64,000 bases of DNA from Symsagittifera roscoffensis (Eukaryota; Xenacoelomorpha; Acoela; Convolutidae): NCBI RefSeq assembly GCF_963678635.1, contig NC_087071.1:23884013-23948012 (forward strand), in the 5' to 3' direction. The notes under the pieces were generated by a model, which worked only from the letters and a program-made list of their open reading frames with translations, was not told the DNA's origin and searched no databases. The translations under genes were made by a program, and so were the position numbers. Below are positions 59,459-64,000 of the stretch, in pieces. Position 1 is the first letter of the stretch. The number at the start of each line of letters is the position of its first letter.

Positions 59459-60075
59459 ATGTCGCAAACAGTTCAATGTGCTAATGAAAACTGTAGTAGA
59501 ATGTTTCATAGCAAAAAAGAAGAGATAAACAGGCATCTCAAAGAAAATCATCATCCAGAACCCTCGGTCCAGACCACCGATAGTAGTGAATTTGAAACTA
59601 ATAAAGGAATTGAAAGCATTAAGGATTTGAAAGAAATGTAGAGACTCGCTAGCAGCCCAGCAACGGTAGGTCCAAGAAAGGCAAACTCGACTGCCCTCCG
59701 TCCGACTGTAACAAGACTTATGTCTATGTCAGTGGTTGGCTTAAGCACATGCAAAACAGCCACCTTCATGTGAAACTGATCCGCGCATCAAAACCGACCA
59801 TCTCAGCACCCCAACTGAGTCGGCAATCCTTCACATCAAACAAAGACACTAGCACAGGTGATGAGGTGCTGAAGTGTCCGCTCTGCTCTTATCGGTTCTC
59901 TGTTAGAAAGCCTATGATCAATCAATGTTATTTGAAGCACCGATATTCGTGGGTAAAAGCAAGGCCAATGCCCAAGCCGCCAAGTCATGTTGGCGTTGTC
60001 CCGGTGCATAAATTCAAGAAGCAAAATTGTGCAGAATCTGGCGTCATGACCGCCACTGCTACTTCGGAAAGGTAG
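59459..60075 (+). pseudogene. C2H2 zinc-finger fragment, unit 1
   Basis: A first frame (59459-59641) has a finger VQCANENCSRMFHSKKEEIN..H and stops at TAG. A shifted frame continues with CPPSDCNKTYVYVSGWLKHM and then CPLCSYRFSVRKPMINQCYL..H, ending TAG at 60073-60075. Three fingers of this style occur at the N-terminus of some retroelement proteins, but no further domain follows. Frame shift and stop make it non-functional unless spliced. Confidence 0.55.
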
Positions 60076-60129
60076 AACGGGTCCCGGTGGTGACTTTCAT
60101 TCGTTTGAATTAGTTATGATTTGATGAAG

Positions 60130-60897
60130 TCAAAACCATTGCCCCAGGCCTTGACCAGCTGGGGTCCAGATGGGAGGATAATTTTACTTCTTGGCCCGAT
60201 TGCGTGAGCAGTGGCAGTGGTTTTGACGCATTTTTCGGAATGAGATATTTTAGGTTCCTACCATATCTGGTGCAACTACGACACTCTTCCGCGAGGTTCA
60301 CTATGTCCTTGTGCATATGCGGCTACCACAGGTATTGTGACACTCCTAGCATGGCCTCTTGACCCCCATGTCCCCGTTGGATTCGTTTTAGCACAGCTTG
60401 ACTCGGTTGAAGAGGTACTGCCAGCCTGTTCTTCACCAGAATGCAATCGTCCTGCACCGCCATCTGCGACCACAATGGATGCGTATACGGTACCATCAGC
60501 TCGAATCCTTGTTTTTTCCTCTCTCTATGACTCGTCTGAGGCGGTCTATCCACGTGTCCTCGGAAGTCAATTCTGCCAGGAGATTTTTATCAAACAATTT
60601 GGAGATATTGTCCAGTGACTCCTCCGTTTGCTGTTTCTGCAGCTTTTGTTCCTTTTGTTTATTGGACCTTTTGGGTGGTTGAATCGCGCACATCTCTTGG
60701 TCGCTCTCCATGTCTTCTGTGGTTGTCAGATTCAGCTCGATTAATTGAACAACGCTCAATTTTCTTTTATTTGAATGAGCTGGTGTGATGCTGATTGGTA
60801 CTTGATCGCTCTCCTCTAGAACTTTATCGGTCTCTTCCGAGGTTGCCACTAGTTTCCGATTGATGTTTCTTGTAGTATTTATTTCTCCCCCGATCAA
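60130..60897 (-). pseudogene. Ty3-type pol fragment (linker plus integrase zinc finger), unit 1
   Basis: Minus strand: a charged linker (ESDQEMCAIQPPKRSNKQKE), then WIDRLRRVIERG, a frame shift, then MVPYTHPLWSQMAVQDDCIL, the H2C2 integrase finger region (RGHGGQEAML...EECRSCTRYG) and a basic end cut off before the catalytic core. It has a TAG after SQYLW. A Gln replaces the usual first zinc-binding His. Confidence 0.65.
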
Positions 60898-61173
60898 TTC
60901 CAGAACGATAGAAGCCTGCTATCCGCCTCTTTCTGTTGGTCCGGTTGCAATTGCCATTTGAATCTTGATTGCATCCTTGTTTCGCTGTCCGAGCTGTCTC
61001 TGTTTCTCCGGACAAAACATCAGTTATTTAACTCGCCATATTTGAATGTGTGTGAGGCTAGAAACGAGAAATGAAATGTAACTAAAGAATTGAATGATAA
61101 GGTAAAAACAACGCCAGTCGCACATCAACTATGCAGGAGAAGGTTTCAACTGTACGCTTCCTTTAAAAACATC

Positions 61174-61376
61174 GGCTCTTTTTCCTTTTCCCCCCCACCT
61201 GCAAATTTTTACATGTAAATTTGTTGACCACATTGTCCGATTGTTATGAAAATTTACATACAGACTAATAAGGTCACGACAAACATATTTGGTCTTCATA
61301 CTCAACCTTGTAAAACCACTTATTACACTAATATATTGAAGCTGGTGTGAAATGGGGGGGAAAAGGAAAAAGAGCC
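61174..61376 (+). mobile_element. CTCTTTTTCC miniature element, copy 6
   Basis: Counterpart of copy 5 in the second duplication unit, differing mainly in the length of the C and G runs. Confidence 0.8.
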
Positions 61377-61577
61377 AAAACATCGGGGTCGACAGCTTGA
61401 ATGATATACTTGAAGGTGCTTAAGTTTGGCAAAAAGATTGGATTAGGCAGCTTAGGGCTGATCTTGACAACCATGGGCTCAAAACAAAGTGCGAGACCAA
61501 GACAACTGGTTGCACAATCCGACAACTAAACTTAAGTTCACAGACGGTGGGATTCTAAAGCCAAAGCTATCAGCAAA

Positions 61578-62194
61578 ATGTCGAAAACAGTTCAATGTGC
61601 TAATGAAAACTGTAGTAGAATGTTTCATAGCAAAAAAGAAGAGATAAACAGGCATCTCAAAGAAAATCATCATTCAGAACCCTCGGTCCAGACCACCGAT
61701 AGTAGTGAATTTGAAACTAATAAAGGAATTGAAAGCATTAAGGATTTGAAAGAAATGTAGAGACTCGCTAGCAGCCCAGCAACGGTAGGTCCAAGAAAGG
61801 CAAACTCGACTGCCCTCCGTCCGACTGTAACAAGACTTATGTCTATGTCAGTGGTTGGCTTAAGCACATGCAAAACAGCCACCTTCACGTGAAACTGATC
61901 CGCGCATCAAAACCGACCATCTCAGCACCCCAACTGAGTCGGCAATCCTTCACATCAAACAAAGACACTAGCACAGGTGATGAGGTGCTGAAGTGTCCGC
62001 TCTGCTCTTATCGGTTCTCTGTTAGAAAGCCTATGATCAATCAATGTTATTTGAAGCACCGATATTCGTGGGTAAAAGCAAGGCCAATGCTCAAGCCGCC
62101 AAGTCATGTTGGCGTTGTCCCGGTGCATAAATTCAAGAAGCAAAATTGTGCAGAATCTGGCGTCATGACCGCCACTGCTACTTCGGAAAGGTAG
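61578..62194 (+). pseudogene. C2H2 zinc-finger fragment, unit 2
   Basis: Copy of 59459-60075 with the same TAG and the same frame change, so the breaks predate the duplication. Only a few residue changes (for example near the start and RPMLKPP). Confidence 0.55.
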
Positions 62195-62228
62195 AACGGG
62201 TCCCGGTGGTGACTTTCATTCGTTTGAA

Positions 62229-63017
62229 TTAGTTATGATTTGATGAAGTCAAAACCATTGCCCCAGGCCTTGACCAGCTGGGGTCCAGATGGGAGGATAA
62301 TTGTACTTCTTGGCCCGATTGCGTGAGCAGTGGCAGTGGTTTTGACGCATTTTTCGGAATGAGATATTTTAGGTTCCTACCATATCTGGTGCAACTACGA
62401 CACTCTTCCGCGAGGTTCACTATGTCCTTGTGCATATGCGGCTACCACAGGTATTGTGACACTCCTAGCATGGCCTCTTGACCCCCATGTCCCCGTTGGA
62501 TTCATTTTAGCACAGCTTGACTCGGTTGAAGAGGTACTGCCAGCCTGTTCTTCACCAGAATGCAATCGTCCTGCACCGCCATCTGCGACCACAATGGATG
62601 CGTATACGGTACCATCAGCTCGAATCCTTGTTTTTTTCCTCTCTCTATGACTCGTCTGAGGCGGTCTATCCACGTGTCCTCGGAAGTCAATTCTGCCAGG
62701 AGATTTTTATCAAACAATTTGGAGATATTGTCCAGTGACTCCTCCGTTTGCTGTTTCTGCAGCTTTTGTTCCTTTTGTTTATTGGACCTTTTGGGTGGTT
62801 CAATCGCGCACATCTCTTGGTCGCTCTCCATGTCTTCTGTGGTTGTCAGATTCAGCTCGATTAATTGAACAACGCTCAATTTTCTTTTATTTGGATGAGC
62901 TGGTGTGATGCTGATTGGTACTTGATCGCTCTCCTCTAGAACTTTATCGGTCTCTTCCGAGGTTGCCACTAGTTTCCGATTGATGTTTCTTGTAGTATTT
63001 ATTTCTCCCCCGATCAA
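62229..63017 (-). pseudogene. Ty3-type pol fragment (linker plus integrase zinc finger), unit 2
   Basis: Here the linker runs in one frame through WIDRLRRVIERGKKQGF and the finger region, without the frame shift of unit 1. It has TGA where unit 1 has a sense codon (62504-62502) and shares the TAG after SQYLW. It also ends before the catalytic core. Confidence 0.65.
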
Positions 63018-63409
63018 TTCCAGAACGATAGTAGCCTGCTATCCGCCTCTTTCTGTTGGTCCGGTTGCAATTGCCATTTGAATCTTGATTGCATCCTTGT
63101 TTCGCTGTCCGAGCTGTCTCTGTTTCTCCGGCCTCCGCGAATTATTTTTCTTGTGCGTTGCAGTGTCTCCGTAACCTCCTCCTCTTCGGACACTTCGTTT
63201 GTGTTCGACAGTGAGCGATTCCACTTTGGGTCCAGAACGCTCTCCTCTTTGTCATCGTTTCTCAATTCCTGTGGTGTATCCGACCACCAGTCGTATGAAC
63301 GATTGAAGTTTTCTGACATCGCCTTTTTTGAGTCTGTTTTTTTTTCTGAATTTTGTTGACTGATTGCTGAATTGTTTTTGCAGTTTCTTGACCCGACGGT
63401 TTGCTGGGT

Positions 63410-64000
63410 TCAATTGAAAAAAAAATGATCTGTTTTCTTTGTGAGCTGCTGTTTAGCTGTTTGAACGGTAGCGAAAGTAGTTTTTTTTTCGTTCCCGTTG
63501 AGCTGCTGTTTAGCTGTTTGAACGGTCGCGAAACTTGTTTTTTTTTCATTCCGGTGACCGTTTTGGTTGCCATAGCAACCACTAAGCGATGACTGTTTTG
63601 CAACATTCCTTCTAGAATGTTCTAGAACGTTTCCGTTCCGGTTGAGCGACCCAGTGCTTTCTAGCCTACTGCTCATAAGGTATAACGCTTCGTGAAAAGA
63701 GTTTATTGTTGCCACTACAAACCTTTGGTTTAATTCCGATTCGGCCAAAGGAGCACGCGATAAATAATCGACTATCTCCATGTCCTTCCCTGGAATGTGA
63801 ATTATTTTAAATTGATATGGCAACAATCGATCGACCCACCGGGTCAATCGGGATTGATAGGTTTTATTTGACTTGTTCCTATCTAAGGCTGATGTTAGGG
63901 CTTTGTGATCTGTTGCGATTGTAAATGTTTTATATAAAAGGTAATGTTTGTACCTGTCAACTGCCCAAACAACTGCAAGTAACTCCAGTTCAATCGTTGA
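63410..64000 (-). pseudogene. pol: Ty3-type pol, RNase H portion, continuing beyond the window
   Basis: The frame is open from the window edge: TIELELLAVVWAVDRYKHYL, TDHKAL, RLTRWVDRLLPYQFKIIHIP and MEIVDYLSRAPLAE are RNase H and tether motifs. It continues into a linker with a tandem duplication (NEKKTTFATVQTAKQQL twice, 63440-63560) and stops at 63410. The linker then continues in other frames (63319-63014, SDTPQELRNDDKEESVLD) toward the integrase fragment of unit 2, so the gene is broken. This is a different, older element from the one at 9893. Confidence 0.75.

Larger units (their letters stand above)
58891..61010. repeat. 2.12 kb tandem duplication, unit 1
   Basis: It starts GACAAAACATCAGTTATTTA and ends GAGCTGTCTCTGTTTCTCCG, directly followed by the second unit with the same start. 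The two units differ at only a few scattered sites by eye, so the duplication is recent. Contents are a miniature element (59052-59257), a C2H2 zinc-finger fragment (+) and a Ty3-type linker/integrase fragment (-). Confidence 0.92.
61011..63130. repeat. 2.12 kb tandem duplication, unit 2
   Basis: Second copy of 58891-61010. Past 63130 the sequence continues into additional pol sequence not present in unit 1, so unit 2 keeps the original right-hand context. Confidence 0.92.

Overview
The window is animal (metazoan) nuclear DNA, about two-thirds A+T and very rich in transposable elements. Host genes are broken by introns with GT-AG sites and belong to animal families: an EGF-module membrane protein, a HECTD2-type ubiquitin ligase and a TMEM86-type lysoplasmalogenase. 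Most of the remaining DNA is repeats: hAT-like and Tc1/mariner-like non-autonomous elements, several diverged tandem duplications and minisatellites. I cannot name the species; an invertebrate is my guess from repeat load and gene structure.

Layout. 1-1335: last two exons of an EGF/single-pass membrane protein (+). 1336-9300: repeats, including a 1.3 kb inverted-repeat-bounded element (6431-7735) carrying a poly-Gln/poly-Asn open frame. 9301-9463: terminal exon of an unidentified gene (-). 9893-28744: an 18.85 kb LTR retroelement on the minus strand with 408 bp LTRs that look identical and a 4 bp CACT target duplication. 30128-37031: six-exon HECTD2-like gene (+), every junction phase-consistent, 914 codons. 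37032-44836: tandem repeats. 44837-54462: TMEM86-like gene (-), four visible exons, all introns phase 1, one using a GC donor. 54569-58300: small DNA elements. 58891-63130: a 2.12 kb tandem duplication of a chimeric block (C2H2 zinc-finger fragment plus Ty3-type integrase fragment). 63410-64000: RNase H end of a second Ty3-type pol (-), running off the window.

The LTR element is the notable object. Read on its own (minus) strand it has: 5' LTR, primer-binding site, a leader with repeated structured units, a small leader ORF, a basic 155-codon ORF, gag, protease-RT-RNase H-integrase, two tiny hydrophobic ORFs, a 378-codon ORF with no ATG/CTG/TTG at all, an env-like glycoprotein ORF, a 599-codon ORF of unknown function, a 1.5 kb 3' region with a duplicated hairpin resembling an RNA export element, and the 3' LTR. 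Gag and pol lie in one frame over 8.2 kb, interrupted by exactly two stops: TGA at the gag/pol boundary and TAA inside the RT/RNase H connection. The three ORFs around env overlap by a few bases, suggesting coupled or spliced subgenomic expression.
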